Positions 43,102-51,134 of a stretch of 51,134 bases of DNA are shown piece after piece; the first letter of the stretch is position 1, and each line of letters starts with the position of its first letter. Origin of the DNA: Comamonadaceae bacterium (GTDB taxonomy: Bacteria > Pseudomonadota > Gammaproteobacteria > Burkholderiales > Burkholderiaceae_C); the NCBI GenBank assembly GCA_947447975.1, contig CANFLU010000020.1, forward strand, positions 1 to 51,134. The letters run 5' to 3'. The notes under the pieces were generated by a model that made no database searches, had not been told where the DNA came from, and saw only the letters and a list, made by a program, of their open reading frames with translations. The position numbers and the translations under genes were made by a program.

Positions 43102-43884
43102 TTAGCGTCCGGCCCAGCGGGGGGGGCGCTTTTCTCCAAAGGCGCGCGGCCCTTCGGCGGCATCCTCCGACTCAAGCATGGCCCGGTACACCGGCAAAGC
43201 GCCCCCGCGCAGCGCTTGGTAGGCCTGTGCGATGGGCAGGCCAGCCGTAGCGCGGACAATTTCCATCACTGCCCCGACCGCCAGCGGCGCCGCTTGCACG
43301 ATCTGCTGTGCCAGGGCATTTGCCGCTGCCATCAAGGCGTCTGGCGCCACCACCTGATTGACCAGGCCCCAGCGCGCCGCTTCCTGCGCCCCCATGCGCC
43401 GGCCGGTCAGCAGCAGCTCCAGCGCGATGGCGCGAGGCAGGCGCTGGGGCAAGCGCAGCACGCCGCCCGAGTCGGCCACCATGCCCAGTTTGACCTCGGT
43501 CAGCGCAAATTCGGCGCTTTCGCTGGCCACGATCAGGTCGGCCGCCAGCGCCAGCTCAAAGCCACCGCCCATTGCCAGGCCGTTGACCGCCGCAATCACC
43601 GGCTTGCCCAGGTCAAAAAACTCGGTCAGACCGGCAAAACCGCCCGGCCCGTGGTCGGCATCTATCGCTTCGCCCTCGGTGGCCCCAGCCAAATCCCAGC
43701 CCGCCGAGAAAAAGCGTCCGGTGCCCGTGATGATGCCCACGCGCTGCTTTGGGTCGTCCCGCAGTTGTTGGAAGGCGGCGAACAAAGCCAGGCTGGTGGC
43801 CACGTTGATGGCATTGGCCTTGGGCCGGTCCAGGGTGATGGTGAGTACGCCGCCCTCGGCGACGCAATGAACCGCTTCAGCCAT
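43102..43884 (-). CDS. caiD: Carnitinyl-CoA dehydratase-like enoyl-CoA hydratase (CaiD-like)
   Basis: A 260-residue crotonase-fold enzyme. Its sequence follows E. coli CaiD closely by eye: [58 protein letters not shown], and the ending [17 protein letters not shown]. The two catalytic glutamates are E110 (GGGFELALA) and E130 (FALTEVKLG). It would hydrate crotonobetainyl-CoA to L-carnitinyl-CoA, or the reverse. It overlaps the CoA ligase stop by 8 bp. A generic enoyl-CoA hydratase cannot be excluded, but the context of carnitine genes supports CaiD. Confidence 0.88.
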   Translation of the reverse strand: MAEAVHCVAEGGVLTITLDRPKANAINVATSLALFAAFQQLRDDPKQRVGIITGTGRFFSAGWDLAGATEGEAIDADHGPGGFAGLTEFFDLGKPVIAAVNGLAMGGGFELALAADLIVASESAEFALTEVKLGMVADSGGVLRLPQRLPRAIALELLLTGRRMGAQEAARWGLVNQVVAPDALMAAANALAQQIVQAAPLAVGAVMEIVRATAGLPIAQAYQALRGGALPVYRAMLESEDAAEGPRAFGEKRPPRWAGR

Positions 43885-46024
43885 GGGCTTCTCCCGCTAA
43901 ACGAATTAACACATCGACTGCCAGCACGCCCCGTCCTGCGGGCAGCACCAGTACCGGGTTCACGTCCAGCTCCAGCAGCGCATGGGCCTGGGCCTGGGCA
44001 TAGGCGGCAATCGCCATCACAGCGTCGAGCAGCGCCTCTACATCGCCCGCCGCCTTGCCCCGAAAACCGGCCAGCAGCGGCCAGGATTGAAGTGACCGCA
44101 AGGCCTGCAGCACCTCGTCCCGGGCTACCGGGAACAGCAAAGTTTGAGCGTCTTGCAGTAATTCCACCAGGATGCCGCCTGCGCCCACCGTGAGCGACAG
44201 GCCGAACTGCGCATCGCGCTGCACACCGACAATGATTTCGGCGACCACCTGCGTCGCCATTTGCTCGACCAGAAAGCGGTCTGACAAGGCGGCCATGCGC
44301 GCCACGGCAGCGCTTACCTCATGTGTGTTGTGCACGTTCAGTTGGACGCCTCCGGCCTCGGTTTTATGGGCCAGTTGCGCTGACACCGCCTTGACCACCA
44401 CCGGGTAGCCCAGCGTGTCAGCGAAATCGGCTGCCTCTGCGGCGGGCACGACCTTGCCGCGCGGAACCGGCAGCCCGAACGCCGCCAGCGCCTGCTTGCC
44501 TGCCGCTTCGTCCAGGGTGTGCGATGGGGTAGCGCTTGCCGCTTGGATGGAAGCCCCATGCGCTGCGCCAGTAAGTGGGTCCAGACCTTGCGTGCTCAGA
44601 GGCACCCCATCGGCCAAGGCTTGCAAGTGCGCCAGACGGGCACGAGCCTCGCCGATACGTGCAGCGTGGGCGATGGCGTCCAGACAGTCGGGGATGCCAT
44701 GCATTGGGGCTATGCCCTGGGCCATAAGTGCCTTGGCATATTCCTCGGGCAAGTCCTCGGGCAAGGAGGCGACCACGGTGGCGCCATGGCTGCGATTGCG
44801 CGCCGCCGCCGCAAAGGCGTCCACCGTCGTGCCCCAGCTGTCAGCGCTACAACGGTCCAGGCGCGGGTAGTCCAACACCAAGAGGCTGGCGTCAAAACCG
44901 CAGTCCATCAGGCCGGAAAAGCATTCGGTTTGTGCTGCCAGATCACCCCAGATATAGGTGTGGTAGTCCAGTGGGTTGGCCACATTCACTTTGTCACCCA
45001 GCACGGCACGCAGGCGCGCCTGGGCTGCGGGCGGGATGACCGGCATCTCCAGACCGCGTGGCTGCGCCAGATCGGCCACCAGCGAAGCTTCCCCGCCGGA
45101 GCAGCTGGCCGAAATAATGCGCTTGCCCGCCAGCGGCCCATGCACATGCAAGAACTTGCAGGTCTCGATCAGGCCGGCCGGGTCACGCACCCGGGCGATG
45201 CCGCAGCGGGCAAACAGCGCGTCATACAACGCATCCGGCCCGGCCAGCGAACTGGTGTGGCTCATGGCGGTTTGTGCCCCCAGCGCGGAGGACCCGGCTT
45301 TCAAAGCCACCAGCGGCACGCCCTGGCGCAAGGCCTTCAGGGCGACGCGGGAAAACGCAGCGACATCGTCCAAGCCTTCAATATGCAGGCCGATCACGCT
45401 CACCCGCGCATCGCCCAGCAAGGTATCGACCAGGCTTTCCATGCTGTCGCCCGCTTTGTTGCCCACGGTAATCAGGTAAGCCAGCGGCAGGCCGCGCCGC
45501 TGCATGGTCAGGTTCAGACCGATGTTGCCGCTTTGCGTGATGAGGGCGACACCGCGCTCCAGGCGCTGCCCGCCGTGCTGATCTGGCCACAAGGCCACGC
45601 CGTCCAGGTAGTTCAGCATGCCATAGCAATTGGGGCCGACCAGGGCCATATCGCCTGCGGCCTCCACCAAAGCCGCTTGCAAGGCGAGGCCCTCGCCGCC
45701 GACTTCGGCAAAGCCCGAGGCGTAACAAATCGCGCCGCCGCTGCCACGCGCCGCCAATTGCCGCACGATGTCCACCGTGGCATGGCGCGGCACGGCCACA
45801 AAACTGGCGTCGGGGGCTTCGGGCAGCGCATCCACGCTGGCGTAGCAGGGCAGGCCTTGCATGTCGCTGCGCGTGGGATGCACGGGCCAGATCTGCCCGC
45901 CAAAGCCCAAGGCCTGACATTGGCGCACCACTTCCTGCGCCGAGGCGCCGCCAAACACCGCAATATGACGCGGCGAAAAAAGTCGGCGTAGGCGCGCGCT
46001 ACGCGCTTGAGAAACTACTGCCAC
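43877..46024 (-). CDS. NDP-forming acyl-CoA ligase (acetyl-CoA synthetase ADP-forming family)
   Basis: About 715 residues. Domains in order: CoA-binding Rossmann ([19 protein letters not shown]), succinyl-CoA-ligase-like flavodoxin domains with the likely phospho-histidine motif [10 protein letters not shown], and a C-terminal ATP-grasp domain ([45 protein letters not shown]). It forms acyl-CoA from acid, CoA and ATP. In this operon the natural substrate would be gamma-butyrobetaine, crotonobetaine or carnitine, replacing CaiC. The start is set at the GTG at 46024, 2 bp after the dehydrogenase stop; an in-frame ATG at 46123 lies inside that gene. Confidence 0.88.
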   Translation of the reverse strand: MAVVSQARSARLRRLFSPRHIAVFGGASAQEVVRQCQALGFGGQIWPVHPTRSDMQGLPCYASVDALPEAPDASFVAVPRHATVDIVRQLAARGSGGAICYASGFAEVGGEGLALQAALVEAAGDMALVGPNCYGMLNYLDGVALWPDQHGGQRLERGVALITQSGNIGLNLTMQRRGLPLAYLITVGNKAGDSMESLVDTLLGDARVSVIGLHIEGLDDVAAFSRVALKALRQGVPLVALKAGSSALGAQTAMSHTSSLAGPDALYDALFARCGIARVRDPAGLIETCKFLHVHGPLAGKRIISASCSGGEASLVADLAQPRGLEMPVIPPAAQARLRAVLGDKVNVANPLDYHTYIWGDLAAQTECFSGLMDCGFDASLLVLDYPRLDRCSADSWGTTVDAFAAAARNRSHGATVVASLPEDLPEEYAKALMAQGIAPMHGIPDCLDAIAHAARIGEARARLAHLQALADGVPLSTQGLDPLTGAAHGASIQAASATPSHTLDEAAGKQALAAFGLPVPRGKVVPAAEAADFADTLGYPVVVKAVSAQLAHKTEAGGVQLNVHNTHEVSAAVARMAALSDRFLVEQMATQVVAEIIVGVQRDAQFGLSLTVGAGGILVELLQDAQTLLFPVARDEVLQALRSLQSWPLLAGFRGKAAGDVEALLDAVMAIAAYAQAQAHALLELDVNPVLVLPAGRGVLAVDVLIRLAGEAHG

Positions 46025-46026
46025 GC

Positions 46027-47199
46027 CTAACCGCCATGCACACGCAACATGGCGCGCGAAATAATGTGGCGTTGGATTTCGCTGGTGCCATCCCAAATAC
46101 GTTCCACGCGCGCATCGCGCCAAAAACGTTCGATGGGCAATTGGTTCATCAGGCCCATGCCGCCGAAAATTTGCAGTGCGTTATCGGTCACGCGTGCCAG
46201 CGCCTCTGATGCAAACAATTTGGCCATGGCCGCGTCCGAATCGCTCATGGTGCCCTGGTCGCATTTCCAAGCCGCTTGCAAGGTCAGCAACTCGGCAGCG
46301 GCCAGCTCGGTCGCCATATCGGCCAACTTAAAACCAGTACCCTGAAACTTGCCAATCGCTTGGCCAAATTGCTTGCGCGTTGCCGCCCATTGGGTGGCCA
46401 TTTCCATCACCCGCTGGCCGCGCCCTACGCTGGTGGCCGCCACCGTCAGCCGGGTAGCGCCCAGCCACTCGCCCATCAAATCAAAACCCTTGCCTTCTTC
46501 GCCCAGTCGTTTGTACGCCGGGACGCGGCAGTCGGTAAAAAACAATTCGCACTGGTGGTAGCCCCGGTGGGACACGCAAGCAGGGCCGCGCCGCACGGTC
46601 AAACCGGGCGAGTCCAAGTCCACCAGAAAACCGGTAATTTTTTTCTTCGGCCCATGGCTGGTATCTTCCACCCCGGTGGCGGCAAACAACACTACAAAGT
46701 CGCTCATGTCGGCATGGCTGATGAAATGCTTGGTGCCGTTGATCAGGTAGTCGGCGTTCTCGCCGCTGCCGTCCCGCGTGGCGCGGGTTTGCATGCCGCG
46801 CACATCCGAACCGGCGTTGGGCTCGGTCATCGCTAAGCAATCATGGCGCTCGCCGCGTATGGTGGGCAACAGGTACTCTTCAATTTGCGCGCCCTGGCAG
46901 GCGCGCAAAATATTGCTGGGCCGCGCCACCAGCATTTGCAGTCCGTAGGACGCCCGTCCCAGCTCGCGCTCGAGCAGTGCCACGGTGAAATTGTCCAGCC
47001 CGCCGCCGCCCATTGCAGCGGGCATATTGGCCGCGTACAAACCCACTTCAATGGCTTTGGCCTGGATGGACTGCACCAACTCGGGCGGTATGGCGTCGGT
47101 ACGTTCCACCAGGTCTTCGTGCGGGTACAACTCGTTTTCCACGAAGGCGCGGACGGTGTCCACGATCATGGTTTGTTCATGGCTCAGGGCAAATTGCAT
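46027..47199 (-). CDS. Acyl-CoA dehydrogenase (candidate gamma-butyrobetainyl-CoA dehydrogenase)
   Basis: A 390-residue FAD-dependent acyl-CoA dehydrogenase. It contains AMTEPNAGSDVRG, the FAD-binding RKQFGQAIGKFQ, QIFGGMGLMNQLPIERFWRDAR and WDGTSEIQR. The position that usually holds the catalytic Glu of YEGTSE is Asp370. By context it would desaturate gamma-butyrobetainyl-CoA to crotonobetainyl-CoA, the CaiA-type step, feeding the CaiD-like hydratase. It is 2 bp upstream of the CoA ligase. The substrate is inferred. Confidence 0.9.
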   Translation of the reverse strand: MQFALSHEQTMIVDTVRAFVENELYPHEDLVERTDAIPPELVQSIQAKAIEVGLYAANMPAAMGGGGLDNFTVALLERELGRASYGLQMLVARPSNILRACQGAQIEEYLLPTIRGERHDCLAMTEPNAGSDVRGMQTRATRDGSGENADYLINGTKHFISHADMSDFVVLFAATGVEDTSHGPKKKITGFLVDLDSPGLTVRRGPACVSHRGYHQCELFFTDCRVPAYKRLGEEGKGFDLMGEWLGATRLTVAATSVGRGQRVMEMATQWAATRKQFGQAIGKFQGTGFKLADMATELAAAELLTLQAAWKCDQGTMSDSDAAMAKLFASEALARVTDNALQIFGGMGLMNQLPIERFWRDARVERIWDGTSEIQRHIISRAMLRVHGG

Positions 47200-47266
47200 G
47201 GCGGGCCTTTAAGCAGGGATGTATTCATTTTTATTCGGTATGCAGTCTTGCGGGGGGCGCACCCCA

Positions 47267-47827
47267 TCAGGCGGGGGCTTTGCGCCGTATGCCCAGGGGC
47301 TGACCCGCCTGCGCGGGGATAGGCAGCGCGCTGTGTGCGCGGTGCACAGCGGCAACGCGCTGGTACAGCGCATCAGGCATGGGCGCGGCCCGGCCTTGTT
47401 CCATGTCCACATGGACCAGCATTTGTTCTCCGGTGGCTAGCAAATGGCCTTCTATGCCGTGGTACATCGCATGAAAAATATGCATGCGCTTGTCGTCCAT
47501 GTCCAGCACTTGCAGCGTCAGGCGCAAAGGCGCGCCTTCGGCCACTTCGCGGATGTTGTGAATATGGGTTTGCACGGTGTAAAACGATTTGTTGTCCACG
47601 TCGCGGTAGCTTTCGTCAATGCCAAGGTAGCGGAAATACGCATCCGAGTTGTCGCCGAACACCAGCAAAAAACAGGATTCGCTCATATGTCCGTTGTAGT
47701 CCACCCATTCGGCCAGAACATGCGCTTGGTGCAAACTCAAAGGCGCGGCGATCGGGGCGCTGGCGTCCCAGGCTTTGGCAGGTATTCCTTCTAGCGGCGT
47801 GCTCAGGCGTTTAGGGGGGGTGGACAT
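47267..47827 (-). CDS. Hotdog thioesterase (candidate carnitinyl-CoA or betainyl-CoA thioesterase)
   Basis: A 186-residue 4HBT-type hotdog protein. AEWVDYNGHMSESCFLLVFGDNSDAYF carries the catalytic Asp of the DYNGH motif. FYTVQTHIHNIREVAEGAPLRLTLQVLDMDDKRMHIFH follows the same layout as the CdhB-like gene at 48983. The two look like paralogues. With the CdhB-like protein assigned to betainyl-CoA, this one may release L-carnitine from carnitinyl-CoA, but that is inference. It lies 67 bp upstream of the acyl-CoA dehydrogenase. Confidence 0.85.
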   Translation of the reverse strand: MSTPPKRLSTPLEGIPAKAWDASAPIAAPLSLHQAHVLAEWVDYNGHMSESCFLLVFGDNSDAYFRYLGIDESYRDVDNKSFYTVQTHIHNIREVAEGAPLRLTLQVLDMDDKRMHIFHAMYHGIEGHLLATGEQMLVHVDMEQGRAAPMPDALYQRVAAVHRAHSALPIPAQAGQPLGIRRKAPA

Positions 47828-47884
47828 AGTTCTTGGGTTTCAGGGGGTAGTCAATGGCGAAAAAACGTGTGCGTTCCATTGGGC

Positions 47885-48979
47885 TTAAGGAATCTTCAGC
47901 CCAATCTTGCCTACAAACTGTTTAGCCATAAACGCAGCCTGTGCTTGGGCAATATCGCGCAAATCGAAAGTTTGCGCCAGCAGGGGCCTCAGTTGCCCGC
48001 GCGCTATATAGCCTAGCAATTGTTCGAATACCGCATCCTCCTGCCAGGTACAGCCTAGCAAGTGCAAGTCTTTGAGATACAGCGTGCGCAAATCCAAAGT
48101 CACCATCGGCCCGGCGATCGCACCGGCCGTTGCATAGCGACCGCCGCGCTGCAATACCTCCAGCAGATCCGGCCAGGCCGGCCCGCCCACCAAGTCGATG
48201 ACCACGGCCACGCTTTCTTTGCCCAAGGCCTGCACGAAATCGGCGTCGCGGCCCAGGGTGTGCAATGCGCCTAAGGTGCCTAAGACGGCGTGTTTACTGG
48301 CATCGGCCTGCGCAATCACCTGCGCGCCACGCAAGTGTGCCAGTTGCACCGCTGCGCTGCCTACGCCGCCCGAAGCGCCCGTGATCAGCACGCGCTCACC
48401 CGCTTGCACACTGGCACGGGTCAGCAAGTTTTCGGCGGTGGAATAGGCGCAAGGCAGGCAGGCCAGTTCAGCATCGCTCAATGCGCTTTGCACGGCCATG
48501 GCGGCAATGGCGGGCACGCGGGTGTATTGCGCAAAGCCACCATCACACTCCGAGCCAAAGTAATCCAAGTCGTGGGGCGAAGCACCGGCCTTGCGCAGCA
48601 CCGGGCGCACCAGCACGCGCTGCCCTATGCGTGCGCTGTCCACGCCTGCACCCACTGCCGCGATATGCCCGCAGCAATCGGCGCCTTGTATGCGCGGAAA
48701 CTGCATGGCCGCGCGGCCCCAGGAAGGCGCGAGGTCAGTGGCCGCGTCAAAGCCATGGCACGCGTCCTGCGTCGGGCCGTCCACGGTTTTGGAATACCAG
48801 CCCACGCGCGTGTTGATATCGGTGTTGTTGACGGAACTGGCGGACACGCGGATGAGCACCTCACCCGCACGCGGCACCGGCACGGGCAAGTCCTCGCGGT
48901 ACTGCAATTGTTCGGGGCCGCCAAACCCGATCAGCAGCACGCCGTGCATGCGCTCCGGGAGCAAGGCGGCTGCGGCCAT
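47885..48979 (-). CDS. MDR-family quinone-oxidoreductase-like NAD(P)H dehydrogenase
   Basis: A 364-residue medium-chain dehydrogenase/reductase. It has VSASSVNNTDINTR, IQGADCCGHIAAVGAGV and the nucleotide-binding VLITGASGGVGSAAVQLA. The zinc structural lobe with four cysteines is not present, as in quinone oxidoreductases and enoyl reductases. The reaction is unknown. Its start is 3 bp after the CdhB-like stop, so it is part of the carnitine operon and may act on a carnitine-derived intermediate or a product aldehyde. Confidence 0.85.
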   Translation of the reverse strand: MAAAALLPERMHGVLLIGFGGPEQLQYREDLPVPVPRAGEVLIRVSASSVNNTDINTRVGWYSKTVDGPTQDACHGFDAATDLAPSWGRAAMQFPRIQGADCCGHIAAVGAGVDSARIGQRVLVRPVLRKAGASPHDLDYFGSECDGGFAQYTRVPAIAAMAVQSALSDAELACLPCAYSTAENLLTRASVQAGERVLITGASGGVGSAAVQLAHLRGAQVIAQADASKHAVLGTLGALHTLGRDADFVQALGKESVAVVIDLVGGPAWPDLLEVLQRGGRYATAGAIAGPMVTLDLRTLYLKDLHLLGCTWQEDAVFEQLLGYIARGQLRPLLAQTFDLRDIAQAQAAFMAKQFVGKIGLKIP

Positions 48980-48982
48980 GGT

Positions 48983-49468
48983 CTAGGCGGTTTTGGCCGC
49001 AGGCAGGCTGATGACCCGTCCCACATAGGCCGGGCGTGGCAGACTGCGGTGCGCTGTGGCCAGCATCTGCACCCGCGCCGCCACATTCGGGACAAAGGGG
49101 CTGGCCCGTGGTCCGTCCATGGCCACGCTCAGCAGCATTTGCTCGCTGTAGGCCATGACGGTGTCATTGCCTTTGATGTGCAAGGCCAGGCCGACATGCA
49201 GGCGTTTGGCGTCATGGCCCAGTACCTGGCAATAGATTTGCACCTGGGCGCCGAGTTTGACCTCGTGCAAAAAATTCACGTGCGCTTCCAGCGTGAAGAT
49301 GGAGTGCCCCGTGGCTTGGCGACCGGCGGCATCAAGACCGATCTGGTCCATCAGCCCATCGACACCGTAGCTGAACAAGACCATATAAAAACCATCACGC
49401 AAATGGCCGTTGAAGTCCACCCAGTCACGGGTGACCGGGGTCTCGAAGGTGAGCAAGGTCTCAGGCAT
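48983..49468 (-). CDS. cdhB: Betainyl-CoA thioesterase-like protein (CdhB-like)
   Basis: A 161-residue hotdog thioesterase. It begins [22 protein letters not shown], then [23 protein letters not shown], and ends [12 protein letters not shown], which resembles the thioesterase encoded beside carnitine dehydrogenase in Pseudomonas. It would hydrolyse betainyl-CoA to glycine betaine and CoA. The ATG at 49468 overlaps the carnitine dehydrogenase stop by 8 bp and was chosen over the frame start at 49483. Confidence 0.9.
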   Translation of the reverse strand: MPETLLTFETPVTRDWVDFNGHLRDGFYMVLFSYGVDGLMDQIGLDAAGRQATGHSIFTLEAHVNFLHEVKLGAQVQIYCQVLGHDAKRLHVGLALHIKGNDTVMAYSEQMLLSVAMDGPRASPFVPNVAARVQMLATAHRSLPRPAYVGRVISLPAAKTA

Positions 49469-50426
49469 CGGGCGCAATACCATGTTTGAGTTTGGTCGCT
49501 TTGATCGCTGCTTGTACCGCCATCAGGCAGTCGTCGCGGTAGCGCTCCCAGTCGGCAATGCTGCGCCCGTCGAGTTGCACTTCGCTGCCCTCTGCCACGG
49601 CGTCGAGCAAGCTATCGGTCAGTTCGGGCGCTTCCAGCTTGGTCCAGGGCAGCTTGAGCGCCGGGCCGAACTGCGCCATAAAGTGGCGCATACCCGCGTC
49701 GCCACCGGCCAGCGTATAAATCAAAAAACTGCCCATAAACGACCAGCGCATACCGGCACCAAAGCGAATAGCGTCGTCAATTTCGCCGGTGGTGGCCACG
49801 CCATCGTTGACCAGGTGCAGCGACTCGCGCCACATGGCTTCCAACAGACGGTCGGCAATAAAGCCGGGCACTTCTTTGCGGACATGCAAGGGGCGCATGC
49901 CCAAAGAGCGGTAGACCTGCATGGCCGCCTGTATCGCCTCGGGCGCGGTGTTCACGCCACCCACCACTTCCACCAAAGGCAGCAAATACACCGGGTTAAA
50001 CGGGTGGCCCACGACGCAGCGCTCGGGGTGCTTTGCATCGGCATAAAAATCGCTGGGCAAGAGGCCCGAGGTGCTGGAGCCAATCAACACATCCGGGCGC
50101 GCTGCCGCGGTGATTTGCGCGTGCAGGGCCAGCTTCAAGTCCTGGCGCTCGGGCGCGCTCTCTTGGATGAAGTCGGCATGGGCCACACATTCCTCTACCG
50201 TGGCCACAAACTTCAGGCGCGACTGCGAAGCGCCGGGTGCCAGCCCTTGGGCGGTAAGCGCACCCCAGGCTTTGGCGGTGCGCTCGCGCAGCGCCGCTTC
50301 GGCGCCGGGGGCTGGGTCCCAGGCGACCACGTCCAAACCATGGGCCAGCGCACGCGCGACCCAACCGCTGCCGATGACGCCGGTGCCTAAAGCAGCGAAA
50401 GTTTTGATTTCAGTAACAAACGACAT
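49461..50426 (-). CDS. cdhA: L-carnitine 3-dehydrogenase
   Basis: A 321-residue NAD-dependent dehydrogenase of the 3-hydroxyacyl-CoA dehydrogenase fold. It begins [20 protein letters not shown] with the dinucleotide loop GTGVIGSG. It then has [60 protein letters not shown] and [38 protein letters not shown] in sequence, the pattern of characterised carnitine dehydrogenases (CdhA/LcdH). It oxidises L-carnitine to 3-dehydrocarnitine. An AAGGA ribosome site lies 8 nt before the ATG. The BKACE gene lies just upstream. Confidence 0.95.
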   Translation of the reverse strand: MSFVTEIKTFAALGTGVIGSGWVARALAHGLDVVAWDPAPGAEAALRERTAKAWGALTAQGLAPGASQSRLKFVATVEECVAHADFIQESAPERQDLKLALHAQITAAARPDVLIGSSTSGLLPSDFYADAKHPERCVVGHPFNPVYLLPLVEVVGGVNTAPEAIQAAMQVYRSLGMRPLHVRKEVPGFIADRLLEAMWRESLHLVNDGVATTGEIDDAIRFGAGMRWSFMGSFLIYTLAGGDAGMRHFMAQFGPALKLPWTKLEAPELTDSLLDAVAEGSEVQLDGRSIADWERYRDDCLMAVQAAIKATKLKHGIAPDA

Positions 50427-50531
50427 AGCAATCCTTGGCTTATAAAAAATTAAACAGTTTCTAGAAGCGGTACCTAGCCCGCGGGCACTTGCTGTGCGAA
50501 CAGCAGGGCGGTGGCGCGGGCCTGGCGCCGC

Positions 50532-51134
50532 TTAGCCGCGCTTTTTCAGGCCCATGGCCACGCGGCCTTCGGCCGGCGTCATGGGCTTGCCGCCCAGGCG
50601 GGTGATGATTTCCACCGCCCGCTCGGTGAGCGAGCCATTGCTGGCGGGCACGCCTTTGTCCAGCCACAGGTTGTCTTCCAGGCCGACGCGCACATTGCCG
50701 CCCAAAATCACCGATTGCGCCAGCATCGGCATTTGCGAGCGGCCAATGCCAAAAGCCGACCACACTGCGCCCGGCGGCAGGTTGTCCACCATGGCTTTCA
50801 TGGTGGTAGTGTCCGCCGGTGCGCCCCAGGGAATGCCCAGGCAGAGTTGGAACAGCGGGTTGTCCAGCAGGCCTTCTTTGATCATTTGCTTGGCAAACCA
50901 GAGGTGGCCGGTGTCAAAGATTTCGAGTTCAGCTTTCACGCCCAGCTCGGTAATGCGCTTGGCACCTGCGCGCAAAGCGGTGGGGGTGGAGACATAAATC
51001 GTGTCGCCGTCGCCGAAGTTGAGCGTGCCGCAGTCCAGGGTGCAGATTTCGGGCAGCAGTTGCTCCACATGGATCAGGCGCGCCATGGGGCCAATCAGGT
51101 CGGTGTTGGGGCCAAAGTGGGTGGGGTTCTCGCC
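50532..51134 (-). CDS. cdhC: BKACE-family 3-dehydrocarnitine cleavage enzyme, C-terminal part
   Basis: The last 200 residues of a gene that begins beyond the window. The frame is open to the edge ([20 protein letters not shown]), so the internal ATG at 51086 is not the true start. Conserved BKACE (DUF849) segments are [51 protein letters not shown] and [14 protein letters not shown], which carry zinc and acetyl-CoA-reactive residues. The predicted reaction is 3-dehydrocarnitine plus acetyl-CoA to acetoacetate plus betainyl-CoA, preceding the thioesterase. The adjacent cdhA and cdhB strongly support this specificity. Confidence 0.93.
   Translation of the reverse strand, partial: GENPTHFGPNTDLIGPMARLIHVEQLLPEICTLDCGTLNFGDGDTIYVSTPTALRAGAKRITELGVKAELEIFDTGHLWFAKQMIKEGLLDNPLFQLCLGIPWGAPADTTTMKAMVDNLPPGAVWSAFGIGRSQMPMLAQSVILGGNVRVGLEDNLWLDKGVPASNGSLTERAVEIITRLGGKPMTPAEGRVAMGLKKRG

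Overview
The window reads as chromosome of a betaproteobacterium, most likely Burkholderiales and probably Comamonadaceae. The reasons are moderately high GC, housekeeping genes of that type (glmS, glmU, cca, ttcA, ruvB, MidA-type methyltransferase, DUF4136 and DUF6279 lipoproteins), an FtrBC-type ferrous iron locus, and an extragenic repeat with a CTTTTG-cttcgc-CAAAAG hairpin of a kind I associate with this family. No rRNA, tRNA, CRISPR array, phage or insertion sequence was seen.

Positions 1 to about 25.2 kb are mostly core genes on both strands. They comprise a LysR regulator tail, a YdeI-like protein, a PaaI-type thioesterase, glmS, an Lrp/AsnC regulator, glmU, a DUF6279 lipoprotein, 5-formyl-THF cyclo-ligase, a lytic transglycosylase, a glutathione transferase, cca, a ROK kinase-like protein and a MidA-type methyltransferase. 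A pteridine cluster follows (TGxxxRxG-type SDR plus two FolB paralogues). After it come ttcA, a DUF4136 lipoprotein, a histidine phosphatase, a sterol-desaturase-family enzyme, ruvB, a uppS-type prenyltransferase, a DUF4337 protein, a Fur-boxed ftrB-ftrC iron pair, an aldehyde dehydrogenase and an unknown membrane protein.

Positions 25.2 to 51.1 kb look like one catabolic island for quaternary and N-methylated amines. The minus-strand block 51134-43102 encodes a BKACE-type dehydrocarnitine cleavage enzyme (cut by the window end), L-carnitine dehydrogenase, a CdhB-like thioesterase, a quinone-oxidoreductase-like MDR, a second hotdog thioesterase, an acyl-CoA dehydrogenase, an NDP-forming acyl-CoA ligase and a CaiD-like hydratase. 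Together these could take gamma-butyrobetaine or crotonobetaine through carnitinyl-CoA and carnitine to glycine betaine. An oligopeptide-type ABC importer (42865-37679) follows on the same strand.

A non-pyrrolysine MttB-superfamily methyltransferase (36010-37596, plus strand) faces the importer. It diverges from sdaA and the heterotetrameric sarcosine oxidase genes soxBDAG. These are followed by a HyuA/oxoprolinase-like ASKHA ATPase and a two-cluster ferredoxin-like protein. The inferred flow is glycine betaine to dimethylglycine to sarcosine to glycine to serine to pyruvate. The first demethylation would be done by the MttB-like enzyme, because no GbcAB-type or DgcAB-type genes are present here. 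No corrinoid protein is in the window either, so that step is inference.

The most notable points are the combination of a carnitine/gamma-butyrobetaine CoA pathway with a non-Pyl MttB, the possible split ATPase/ferredoxin activator, a mirror-cysteine secreted protein inside the sarcosine operon, and a 0.5-kb repeat element between soxB and soxD.
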